From assembly GCA_019217005.1 (NCBI GenBank), contig JAHBNG010000014.1, positions 62,001 to 126,000 of the forward strand: 64,000 bases of DNA, read 5' to 3'. Below, piece by piece: positions 1 through 9,178 of this stretch. Positions within the stretch are counted from its first letter, which is position 1; the number at the start of each line of letters is the position of its first letter. The stretch comes from Chloroflexi bacterium TSY. GTDB lineage: Bacteria > Chloroflexota > Anaerolineae > Caldilineales > Caldilineaceae. A program made the position numbers and the translations under genes. The notes under the pieces were generated by a model, which searched no databases, was not told the origin of the DNA, and saw nothing but the letters and a program-made list of their open reading frames with translations.

Positions 1-2113
1 GCCATTCACCTTTCCAAGCCCCCGCACCGACACCCCATTTTGTTGGTCGTCAGGACGAACTTTTTGCGCTGCAGGCGCGCTTGACCCAGGGATTGCCGCC
101 GCGGATCTATGCGTTGGTCGGCATGGGTGGAGCGGGCAAAACCACCTTGGTAGCCCAACTGGCCCAATGTCTACGCAATCGATTCTCCAATGGTGTGCTT
201 TGGGGATACGCCGCCTCCAGCGACCCGCTTAGCATTCTAGGCAATTGGGCCACTGCCTATGGCTATGACTTTGGTGCCTTGAGCGATCTACAAAACCGGG
301 CTGCCGCGGTACGAGGTGTCTTGGCTGACAAAGAGACGTTGCTTGTGATCGACGATGCGACGAGCATTGAGCGCGTGCGTTATCTCTTGCCCAACAGCGA
401 CAGGTGTGCCGTGCTGCTCACCACGCGCAGTGAGGAAGTGGCGATAGGTCTGGGGGCCGAGGTTATTCAAGTCAGCGAACTGACGCCAGTAGATGGACTG
501 CAACTGTTGACGAATATCTTAGGTGATGCGCGCGTAAGGGCCGAAGTAGAAGCCGCCCAAGAGATCTGCACCCTACTTCACCACCTCCCGCTGGCGGTCG
601 AGATTGCGGCCCAATATCTGGCGCCGCGCCCTCGTCGTCGCCTGGCTGACATGGCCGACCATTTGCGTAGCGTTCAAAATCGCCTGGATTTGAAGATCAG
701 CGACCGCGATGTGCGTACTTCCTTTTCCATTAGCTGGGACGCGCTCGACGACGAACACCGGATCACTTTTGCGCACATGGCCGTCTTCGAAGGACGCTCC
801 TTCACGGCTGATGCGCTGGCTGCGCTGCTTGACCTGGATCTTTTCGCAACCCAGGATCGACTCGAGATGTTGAAGGCCCTGTCGCTCGTTTGGGAAGAGG
901 GAGAGGAGCGCTATCGGCAGCATCCGTTGTTGGCCGATTTTGCGCTGGAGCAGCTAGATGGTGAACGCCAACCGCAATTACGATTATTGGACTTTTATCA
1001 AAAAAAACCAAGCCCAATACGATGCGATGATGACGGAATGGGATAACATCACAGCTGCGATTCGCACTGCACGTCGATTAGAAGTATGGCAGAAGATCAT
1101 GCATTATGCGGATGCATTGTCCGACGTCTGGTTTACCTATGCGTGCTATACGGAAGCCAGGGAGGCGCTTCAATGGGCCAGCGAAGCAGCAGAATTGACG
1201 GGAAAACAGCAGATTTTAGCACACTATCTCCACTTGTGGGGAGCTGCTTGTCTTGAACAAAATGATTACGAACAGGCCAGGGCCTTGCTACAAAAAAGTT
1301 TGGGGCATGCCGAAAAACTCGAGCTGGATGTGACGATTGCTGATGCTCTCTTTGGGTTGGCCCGAATTGCGATTGAGCAAGCAAACTACGTTCAAGCAGA
1401 AGAGCTATTGGCTGATTGCCAGGCGATACGAGAAGGATTAAAGGATGAATTGGGGACGTCCACTGTTCTTTATTGGCAGAGCATGATCACATATCGCCAC
1501 GGTGACTACGGTGCCGCAGAAGAGTCTTGTCAACGAGCGCTGATGATGCAATCCAAATTCGGTAGCAAGCAGTCCATGATTCCGACACTTCGTTTGCTGA
1601 CGGACATTTCACTTGAAACCGGCGAATATACCCAAGCGTATGCCTATTGCCAGCAAGCGATCTCACTTGCCACAGAACTCCAAGACCAAGGCGAATTGGG
1701 CGCATCGATGTATAGCATGGCTGTTGTTTGTCGCAAGTGTGAGCAATTTGAGCTTGCGGAACAATATGCTGAAGATGCTCTGGAGGTGTTTCAACATATA
1801 GGGAGCAAGGCTTTTTGTGCTTATACACTTCTTTGAGATTAGTCGGATAAAAATATGTTTGAGTGACCTTGAAATAGCGCGGGAATTTATTCGGGAAAGT
1901 GTTGTTCTTCTACGAGAACTAAAAGATGAAGCCAATCTGGTCTGGGTCTTACGGCGAGCAGGGGATCTGTCTCTGCAACTTGGCGATCCTTATGCAGCAG
2001 AGGTCCACTGGCAAGACGCCTTCATAATTGCAGAAAAGATTGCGCATCCCGCTCTTGCTACTTTGCACAAGCGTATCACCCAGAATCTCCAGATTGATTC
2101 TGTTGTTGCGTAG
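1..2113 (+). pseudogene. NB-ARC/TPR STAND ATPase, 5'-partial, two frameshifts
   Basis: The gene enters from the left edge: the frame is open from base 3 and shows FVGRQDEL then a P-loop GMGGAGKTT near 123-150, and LLVIDD (Walker B) near 340, which is the NB-ARC/AP-ATPase layout of signal-transducing STAND ATPases. Helical TPR-like repeats follow (YEQARALLQKSL, YVQAEELL, YTQAYAYCQQAI). The frame breaks twice. Around 950-985 the ATPase frame passes into the frame that reads YWTFIKKNQAQYDAMM, and at about 1828-1836 a TGA ends the TPR part while the next frame continues EISRIKICLSDLEIA to a stop at 2113. Homologues are single proteins with N-terminal sensor, ATPase and TPR sensor/oligomerisation parts. 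What it senses cannot be told. The breaks are either real decay or indel errors; the family call is firm. Confidence 0.8.
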
Positions 2114-2149
2114 GGTTTAACGTATGCGAGCTATTTTGAGGGATCAGGG

Positions 2150-2352
2150 TTAGTCGTGTACATTCCCTCCACCAGGCCCTGCAGTTAGCCAGCCGTTTAA
2201 TTCATATATTTTTAGAAGGTTCTCGGCGCTTATGTTGCCTTCCTGCAAGTCAATATCTTGTAATCCCAAACGCTCTTTAACAACTTTTTGCCAAAGAGAA
2301 TCTTCGTCTGTCGATATTGTGAGAGTATCTAGCTCTCCTCCTTTTGGACCCT
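2150..2352 (-). pseudogene. Detached C-terminal coding remnant of the HExxH gene
   Basis: On the minus strand an open frame of about 67 codons reads GGELDTLTISTDEDSLWQKV and ends NVHD at the TAA at 2152-2150. It has no plausible start codon and looks like ordinary protein. It lies just downstream of the HExxH gene but one base out of its restored frame, at a run of eight A residues. I infer that it is the original C-terminus, lost through a one-base deletion in the A-run and then a MITE insertion. An alternative is an independent small gene preceded by AAGGAGGAG, but no start codon follows that motif closely. Confidence 0.45.
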
Positions 2353-2366
2353 TGATTTTTTTTCAG

Positions 2367-3698
2367 CTACGGCAAAAGTCGGGTACAAAAAATGACCATA
2401 AGGGGTGAAATCCTAGAGCAGCCCTCTGTTTGCATGAAAAATTTGTACCCGACTTTTGCTGCTACTGTTTTTTTTCTGACCTTACAGACAATGCCCTCAA
2501 TAGTTGAGAATGGCTCAGGATCATCTGGGTTGACGTCTTGTGACCATCTTTTGGCAATGATCTCATCTCTTTCAGATTCAGATAGATCATCTGAAAGATG
2601 CGGTAGACGTGGTAAAATGGCGTCGACAATCGATTGGATAGCTTTCCATTCAGGTGACTCTTCCAATTGGTCTGCTTTCCCTTCCCCAAGCCTTGTGTTG
2701 ACGATGTTTGCCCAATGCGTCCGCAACTTTTCAGCTGGACTATCATCTGGACCACCCAGGCCAATTTGCTCCAGAACATGACTATATATGAAGGGACGCA
2801 AAGACGGAGTCGGATGAACCTCGTTGTCGTAGTCTTGATGCTTATATGTGAAATCATTTCCAATATATTCCAGCATTAGACGCTGCATGCTTAGGCCGAC
2901 TATGGGGCCGCCAATAAAACAGCCAACAGTGTCAGCAAAGATTTCTTCAATCCAGTTTCGCACTCTTGTGGGCCAATTAGGTTTCTTTACCTGATCAAAG
3001 TGATCTTCCAACTCGGTTTGAAAGCCCTGCTTGCGGTCTCTCCATCCATTCCAAAAGAAGAAGTGAGCCACTTCGTGAGGGATTGCGAGCAGCTCTACTT
3101 TGTAAGATTGAGCAATGGAGGGGATACCAATTAAGCAGACAGGTGCATATGGAATCAACCGCACGTTTGTTCCACTTCGAAAATAACAGAGAGCAGTGGG
3201 AGAGTCATCGCTGGAACTTGGCTGGCCGAACTGTGGTTCAAACATACTGAGTGCAGCCAATGCGAGCCAATCTGCATCAACTAGAATGTTTCGAAAACTA
3301 TCGGCGTTTTCTGACAGAAATAAGGAAGCAACGGCGCGTTGCTCTAAAGCCGTTCGAAAAACATTTTGATCCCTAGCAAGCCTCGCCAGCGTATTGCCGA
3401 CAATATGTTCTCGTATAGAGTACTTTTGCTTGTATCGGCTCAATCGATCGTTATCCGCTGCGATTTGGGAATCGAGCGAGCCATCTTCAGGCAATTCGTT
3501 GATGAGAGTAATGAATTGCTTTTCACTAAACGATTTGAACCGCTTCAACAGCTCTTTTATCGTCTTCACTCGTGAGGCTGCAGGAAACACATCTGCTCGG
3601 TTAGTTAACTCGCTTGTGACTTTTGAGATTGTACCCAAGAGTTCATCAGTCGTTTTAGCAAAGAGATTAGTCGATCTAGAATCATTTGATATAGGCAT
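2367..3698 (-). CDS. HExxH zinc-metalloprotease-like protein with MITE-replaced C-terminus
   Basis: 443 codons in the present sequence. HEVAH at residues 208-212 is an HExxH zinc-binding and catalytic motif; EEIFAD at 251-256 lies about 40 residues later and is a good candidate for the third ligand, as in gluzincins. There is no signal peptide, so it is probably cytoplasmic. I do not recognise a named family. The last ~35 residues, from AAKVGYKFF onward, are encoded by a 90-bp MITE (2371-2460). Removing the MITE and one copy of GCTAC restores a frame that ends at 2329-2331, giving 424 codons. Upstream is an AT-rich promoter-like stretch at 3720-3920; downstream the NB-ARC gene is convergent. 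Confidence 0.7.
   Translation of the reverse strand: MPISNDSRSTNLFAKTTDELLGTISKVTSELTNRADVFPAASRVKTIKELLKRFKSFSEKQFITLINELPEDGSLDSQIAADNDRLSRYKQKYSIREHIVGNTLARLARDQNVFRTALEQRAVASLFLSENADSFRNILVDADWLALAALSMFEPQFGQPSSSDDSPTALCYFRSGTNVRLIPYAPVCLIGIPSIAQSYKVELLAIPHEVAHFFFWNGWRDRKQGFQTELEDHFDQVKKPNWPTRVRNWIEEIFADTVGCFIGGPIVGLSMQRLMLEYIGNDFTYKHQDYDNEVHPTPSLRPFIYSHVLEQIGLGGPDDSPAEKLRTHWANIVNTRLGEGKADQLEESPEWKAIQSIVDAILPRLPHLSDDLSESERDEIIAKRWSQDVNPDDPEPFSTIEGIVCKVRKKTVAAKVGYKFFMQTEGCSRISPLMVIFCTRLLP
2371..2460. mobile_element. Family H MITE, 90 bp, with 5-bp target duplication
   Basis: The ends are inverted repeats: GCAAAAGTCGGGTACAAA (18 bp) on one strand at each end, around a ~50-bp centre. The element is flanked by direct repeats GCTAC at 2366-2370 and 2461-2465. 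It has no coding capacity of its own. Excision with one GCTAC rejoins the metalloprotease gene in frame, which is direct evidence of insertion. No second copy was seen in this window. Confidence 0.8.
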
Positions 3699-4084
3699 AA
3701 AGCCTTCTCCTCAATTGAGAAATTACTGGTAAAGACATCAGATATGGATTAGAAATTAAATGAGTCGTAAAGTAGTGATTTAATATTTTTTCTGTGGTAA
3801 GAATGTTAAAAGAAACTTAATTTACATCATGTAAAATAGTTCACATATAACAATTTGGGGATTCGGAAACGATCAAATGTACACGCAATTATGAACATTT
3901 GCAGTATATTGTAACGAGAAAACGGCTCGTTTGCAAGGGAAATTTCTAACCCGTCTCTATCCCAACTCTAACCAATCTATCACCCAATAATCAAAACCCG
4001 AGACTCTCCCAGTCAGACCATCATGAGTCGCTCCTTGTTCTCTGCCATCGTGACGAGTGAAGGCATCAAACGCCTGTGATCAAA
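3699..4084. other. AT-rich intergenic region
   Basis: No gene was found in these ~390 bases. 3720-3920 is strongly AT-rich and lies directly upstream of the HExxH gene on its strand, so it probably holds that promoter, but no unambiguous -35/-10 pair can be named. Confidence 0.4.
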
Positions 4085-4122
4085 CAGAGCCTGCCCGGAA
4101 TCTTCGAAAACTCCGGGCAGGC
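4085..4122. terminator. Strong hairpin, probable bidirectional terminator
   Basis: A perfect 13-bp stem GAGCCTGCCCGGA / TCCGGGCAGGCTC with a 12-base loop. Only short T-rich stretches follow on either side, so the terminator role is inferred from its strength and intergenic position. Confidence 0.55.
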
Positions 4123-4151
4123 TCTTCAAGGGAACAAGCCCTTATCGTCGA

Positions 4152-4226
4152 GTGCGTACCACGAATTGTGTGAATGGACGCCGATCAGTCAGAGAATCGG
4201 TTGTGTTTACACAATTTGGGACACAC
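4152..4226. repeat. Family E palindromic repeat, copy 1
   Basis: 75-bp imperfect palindrome with arms GTGCGTACC and CCAATTGTGT-like on the left and TTTACACAATTTGGGACACAC on the right (shown without its last base), and a loop containing ATCAGTCAGAG. The same design occurs at 16297, 18797, 35752 and 53741. Here it lies downstream of the subtilisin gene. Confidence 0.65.
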
Positions 4227-4312
4227 TCCCTTATTTCACTCGACAATGATCACAGCTTATTCCAAAAGGTCGATTAACTGTTAGCGGGCCCCGGTTATGC
4301 TCAGGCGAACAT

Positions 4313-6632
4313 CTAGGTTCCGATCACGTCTTTACCAATCCCATGACCAGAGATCACGAGCGCATAATCTTGTGGCCCTTGTGGTACTTTGGTGCCGATC
4401 ACCTGTACAGTCCATTGACCCGCAGCGGCGTTTGGGATCAAGATCCCTTCGACGTTGTTGTCCGCGTCGGGCACCCCTTGCTGCGTAAAATCATTGCCAA
4501 AATAGAAACTTCCATCAGGCCCTGTCACAAGCAGATCCAGATCGTTCACGATGTCCCCACTTGGCACGTCGACATCTGTATAAACAAGCGTGATTCTGAA
4601 CGGTTCGCCGCTCCCTTGCAAAGTCAGAGTGTATTCATGCGATTCACCCTGTGGCAATCCATTCCTGACGTCGTGGAATTGAACATGTTGGGGGGCGTCG
4701 GGTGCTAAGACTGTCTGAAGATCAACCCGTCCCCAGCCCTGCTCGCTATCCGCCCAGGGTGTCGAACTGGATGAGATCTCCTCGATATATTGTGCCGAAT
4801 GAATCAATGCAGCTTTTAGCAGAGCCGCCGATGGAGTATTCAGGCCAAGTTGTCGGAGACGCTGACGCACCAATGCCGCACAGCCAGCAACCAAAGGTGT
4901 CGCCATCGATGTTACCACCCATGAACATATAGTCATCGGGCGCGTGAGCAAACTCACCCCACCCGTCTTCGTCCGCTGGGATCTGCGATGAACGGACGGA
5001 CAAGATCCATGTTCCGGGTGCAACCAGATCGGGCTTGCGTCGTTTACCCAAAGAGAGTCCATTTTTACAAGGACCGCGACCGCTAAAGGCCGCCAACTGA
5101 TCGAACGAACCACCTTGACGCTCATTCTCACAAGCGCCAACAGTCAAACAGTTCTTGGCTGTTCCGGGTGCTGTTACACTGCCGGGACCGCCCGGTGGGA
5201 CAGTCTTTTCTCCCTCGTTGCCCGCCGCGACCACAATCAACATATCCTTGTTTTTCCAGACAAACTGATCCAGGTTGCGGCTGTCTTCGGTATATTGTCC
5301 AAAGACCGGTGCTCCCCATGAATTCGAGTGAATTCGAACACCGGCGTCATAGGCCTCTTGAAACAACTCATTGAGATCTAATGGGAGCCCAAAGAGTCCA
5401 TGATTACTCACGGCCTGCTTTGCTTTCAGAAAGGACATAATTGCCTGGGGTGTCCACTGAACTTCTTGATCAACTGACTGAAAAAAGAGCTCAGCTTCGG
5501 GTGCCGTCCCTTCGATCTGTTCAGAAACGTTGTTATTGGCTGCTGCCCGGGCCCCGTTTCCCAAAATACTTCCTGCCACATGTGTTCCATGACCATCAAA
5601 TCGGTCCGCGGGGCCATCATCGCTGCCTGGATTCTTGATCTGACTGCTCCACCGGCTATCAATGGGCAGGCTTTGAATTGACCGGATTCTCCCGGCAAAA
5701 TCGCTATGAATGGTTGCCGGATTTCCCGTATCGAGACCCGAATCGGCAACACCAATCAACTCGCCTTTCCCCGTCAAGCCTAATGAAGGACCCGGTTGGC
5801 CGTTCAAAACCTTGCGCGCAATGGCAAAGCGCGCAAGATTGTTGCAGAATTGAACAATACTCTGCTCTTCGATGCTGCGTAGGCCTTGCCGATTGAGGAT
5901 TTTGGTGAGAGCCCCGATCGGGTCTTTGTGTTCTGAGAGGTTGATCAATAAAGCAGTCTCTCCCTGTTCGGTGATATCAGAAATGCCATGTCGTGGGAGA
6001 CGACGCAAAGCCAACTGCTGGTCTTCTCTGATGAAAAAACGGGCAACCAATACATCTGGTAGCAATGTTGCACCGTTGTTGCTAGCCAATTCCCCAAGCT
6101 CCAGTTGCTCGATGAGTTTGTCAACCTCTTCTTGCTCAACAGAGTTGGTGAGTGCCTCAAAAAACGCTTCCGAAAGACCAATCGTCGGCGCATAATCGGT
6201 CATGAGTTCCACATCTGGAAGTGCTTCAACTTTCGCCACGGACGGTTTGTTTGGGCACTGGGCAACGATGGTTGAACTGCCTAGTGTCTCGTAAATCAAA
6301 CAGTCACTTGCTTCGATATCATCAATCCACTCTTTGCGGATAGAGCTTCGGAATCGAACCACTTTTGTATAGGGACCACGGTGTCTTTCGCCGATTGCAC
6401 TAGCGATCCCCACAACATCTGAACTTGCCGGAGCTGATTTGGGTGCTGGCAATGGCACGACTGGATAGCTACCAATCAGCGGGGCAATTGCATCTTCCTG
6501 CGCTGTCACAATCGAAAATGCAGGGTAGTGCTCCTCAATCTGTAGAGTATCAGAGAGTTCTGCAACCTTTTTCTCGGGTGCATAAACTCTATATCTTTGT
6601 ACTGCCTCAGTTTGTACTTGATCATTTGACAT
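4313..6632 (-). pseudogene. S8 subtilisin-like serine protease, one frameshift
   Basis: The first frame (6632 down to about 4913) carries a long N-terminal region, then the catalytic Asp in GVADSGLD (D297), the catalytic His in DGHGTHVAG (H348) and the oxyanion Asn in VAAGNEG. The nucleophile motif GTSMATPLVAG is readable only after a one-base shift: at 4911-4916 the coding strand reads GGTGGTAACATCG, and one extra A separates GG from TSMATP. The second frame then runs to 4313 and encodes a beta-rich C-terminal domain (FRITLVYTDVD, VNDLDLLVTGPDG) like proprotein-convertase/PPC-type domains. No signal peptide is seen in the first 30 residues. If the insertion is real the enzyme lacks its serine; if it is a sequencing error this is an intact ~770-residue subtilase. 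Confidence 0.85.
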
Positions 6633-6668
6633 TGGGACTTCTCCTAATAATACCTTTCGGCTCTGTAG

Positions 6669-6723
6669 AGACCATGAATGTGTGCCTCATTTAGCCCGAA
6701 AAATCGATACACATTCATGGTCT
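6669..6723. terminator. Hairpin between the two protease genes
   Basis: Perfect 15-bp stem AGACCATGAATGTGT / ACACATTCATGGTCT around a 25-base loop. It lies 57 bases past the stop of the trypsin-like lipoprotein gene (minus strand) and 37 bases upstream of the subtilisin start, so it could terminate the former or control the latter. Confidence 0.5.
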
Positions 6724-6779
6724 TCACAACCGCAGTTGGTATAAATCCGATAAATATTTTCTCGTTACTAGAGATGCGC

Positions 6780-8858
6780 TTAAGACGGAAATTGTTTCAC
6801 ACAGATGTTCGCGTCGTTGCTAGATATTTTCAGAGTAGACCAAATATCCTGATCCTGTTCTATCGCATGCGTGAGGGATTCCAGAGCAGCATCATTCTGA
6901 TCGTCTGAGGCCAAACGGACGGCCTGGTCCAGATAAAAGACGGGATCATCTTCTTTTATCGCCTCATCCCAAATGCGAAATGAATCATGGATAAAGTCAA
7001 CCAGTGGGGTGAAGATATCATAGGCGCGTGAATCAATGACCAAATTCGCCCCAAAAGCTATTTCTCTCGCTTCATCAATTGCTGTAAAGAATGTGAAGGT
7101 CATGCGTTCCGCTTGGGCCGTAAAGACCAGCACCTCTGCCGGCTGCTTCTGTAGCGTTTCGACTCGTTCGCGTGAGACGAGTTTGAAATCGGGTATGTTG
7201 ATTTCAAAGAGCTCTTCCATCAAATCGGCATATCCTTCAAGCGTCTGCTCTTCGTTGCGCGCCCTCGACAGATCTTCTTCAAAGATCATCAGCGCTGCAA
7301 CCTCTCCACCAAAACAGGCGATGGCATTGCCGCAATTTCGGAGGGTAGGCCAGTCAGAAGGGCGCATCAAGCTAAAGCGATTCTCTTCGCTTGTGTACCA
7401 CTCCATCTGTCCAAAGCCTGTATTCAAGAATGAGCGCATGACCTCTGGTTCAGTTAACTCTGCATCATCGGCTGCTTTTTCAACCGTTAAAAAGTAGCCA
7501 CCAATGCTGTTGTAGCTATAGTTTCTGACGGCAAACGTATATGTATCGTCTTGAGGAGCTTGATAGACAATCTTGGCACTTTGGCCAAAGATGCCACCAC
7601 CACTGTCATCATCAGAGACAACTGTCTCAGAGCTATTCGATTCATAACTCAGAGTAATCTGGGGATCGATACCAAGCGAGTCGGCTATAATCTGGACAAT
7701 ATCCCCCGCTGCGAGCTCAACCTGATAGTAATCAACATCTTCTAATGTATCCATGTTCGCGATGATCGTCTCATCAACCTGGACCATTCGACCATCGTCG
7801 GGGTCGTCATATGCAAACAATGGATGCGAACTGGTGAGGGAAAAAGAGTTTTCAGTGGACGATGATTGAGTGACATGAATCAGGTATGGCACCTCGTCTT
7901 CCACCTCGAATGCAACATCCAGCGTCTCTTCGCCTCGATCCGCGGCCTTCTCAAGATAATATCCCAATACACTGCCAACAACGATCTGCGAACCGCCGCT
8001 CCCCTCAACGGTTAATTCGATTTCTGTCCCTTTGGGTTGCACCAAAAAATAGGTGTGCGTGTCCCAGTCGTTTTGCAGTGTCAGATTCTGTTTTCTGTTG
8101 CCTTGATCGCTCAGGAGGCGACGGGCACCCAAAGATTGATCGGTTTCCTGAGTCAACATGGCATTTAGGCGCGGCAAGGCGTCGGCGACTGAGCTAGCCA
8201 ATCCAAACCCACTAAAATAGAAAGTTGAGATCCCAACCACATCACCCGTCTGCGTTACAAGAATACCACCACTTTGGCCACCCGTGATGGTTGCATCGAC
8301 TTGAAAAAACGAGTAATCTAGCGCATCCCAGCTACGCTTGCGTGAAAGAATGCCGCTCGTAACGGCTGGTTGCGGAAATTCCTCCAGTTCTGCTGGATAA
8401 CCGATCAAATAGACATCGCTGCCAATATCCAAATCCGTGCCATCAACGAGTGGCACAGTCGCTAGGTCTGTCTCAAGTGGTCCAATGAGTGCCAAGTCGG
8501 TCATTAAATCCCAAGCATAGACAGGGATATCTAGATGTTCAGAATCGTTTGGAAAAACAATCCGCACAGTCTCATATGGCCAAACCACATGTGCGTTGGT
8601 CAGCAGATAGCCATGTTCGATCAGCACCCCACTGCCAGTCCCTGACGGTGTCTCAACAAATGCTACTGACCCTGAGAGATCGGCAAAAATTTCCACTGCT
8701 TTGCGCACCGGTGCGCCAGGTGAAGCAGTCTGTAATGTTAGCTTGGGTACTTCTACCTGTTGGGAAGTTTGCGTCTCCTCTAGGAGAATGGGTTGACAGG
8801 CCGTGAGCAGCAAAACGAATACAAGAAAAACGAATCGTTTCAAAATGGTTCTTTTCAT
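6780..8858 (-). CDS. Trypsin-like (S1C) serine protease lipoprotein
   Basis: 692 residues from the ATG at 8858, chosen because it gives a clean lipoprotein signal: KRTILKR, a hydrophobic stretch and lipobox LLTAC with Cys21. The trypsin-fold triad is visible as TNAHVV (H90), DLALI (D121) and GGQSGG (S196), as in HtrA/Deg-like enzymes, but no PDZ domain is evident. Two regions resembling bacterial pre-peptidase (PPC) domains follow around residues 240-480, including VDYYQVELAAGD and YTFAVRNYSYNS. A further domain of unknown type starts at EENRFSLMRPSDW. It is probably an extracytoplasmic, membrane-anchored protease. The extreme C-terminus (ISSNDANICVKQFPS) looks unlike the preceding TPR-like helix and may be frame-damaged. 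Confidence 0.8.
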   Translation of the reverse strand: MKRTILKRFVFLVFVLLLTACQPILLEETQTSQQVEVPKLTLQTASPGAPVRKAVEIFADLSGSVAFVETPSGTGSGVLIEHGYLLTNAHVVWPYETVRIVFPNDSEHLDIPVYAWDLMTDLALIGPLETDLATVPLVDGTDLDIGSDVYLIGYPAELEEFPQPAVTSGILSRKRSWDALDYSFFQVDATITGGQSGGILVTQTGDVVGISTFYFSGFGLASSVADALPRLNAMLTQETDQSLGARRLLSDQGNRKQNLTLQNDWDTHTYFLVQPKGTEIELTVEGSGGSQIVVGSVLGYYLEKAADRGEETLDVAFEVEDEVPYLIHVTQSSSTENSFSLTSSHPLFAYDDPDDGRMVQVDETIIANMDTLEDVDYYQVELAAGDIVQIIADSLGIDPQITLSYESNSSETVVSDDDSGGGIFGQSAKIVYQAPQDDTYTFAVRNYSYNSIGGYFLTVEKAADDAELTEPEVMRSFLNTGFGQMEWYTSEENRFSLMRPSDWPTLRNCGNAIACFGGEVAALMIFEEDLSRARNEEQTLEGYADLMEELFEINIPDFKLVSRERVETLQKQPAEVLVFTAQAERMTFTFFTAIDEAREIAFGANLVIDSRAYDIFTPLVDFIHDSFRIWDEAIKEDDPVFYLDQAVRLASDDQNDAALESLTHAIEQDQDIWSTLKISSNDANICVKQFPS

Positions 8859-9178
8859 AATGATTAGATAGATATCCTGTAGATTATGTTGAGCACTGCC
8901 ATAGATGCGAATGAATTTGGCCATTTCCAAATAACTAATGATCCTCAATGCATAAACGCAATTTTACATTGATTGCCCAGGTTTGTTTATTTCAATATCT
9001 TTGCAGTTTACAAATAGAACGCAGATTTGGGCTGATCGTCACGGAGAGTACTCTCTCCTCCTAATGTTTGCAATCTTATCTGTTGATCGCCCCAGATTAA
9101 TTGACGAAAATTGCTGTGCTCGTCGATCCAGCCAGAGAACGATAGCTACTGACTTTTTCTTGAGCAAAAAGCAGCTTA
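8859..9178. other. Intergenic region, no gene found
   Basis: About 320 bases between the trypsin-like gene start and the VanW gene stop, both on the minus strand. I see no convincing reading frame, hairpin or RNA; it probably holds the promoter of the trypsin-like gene. Confidence 0.35.
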
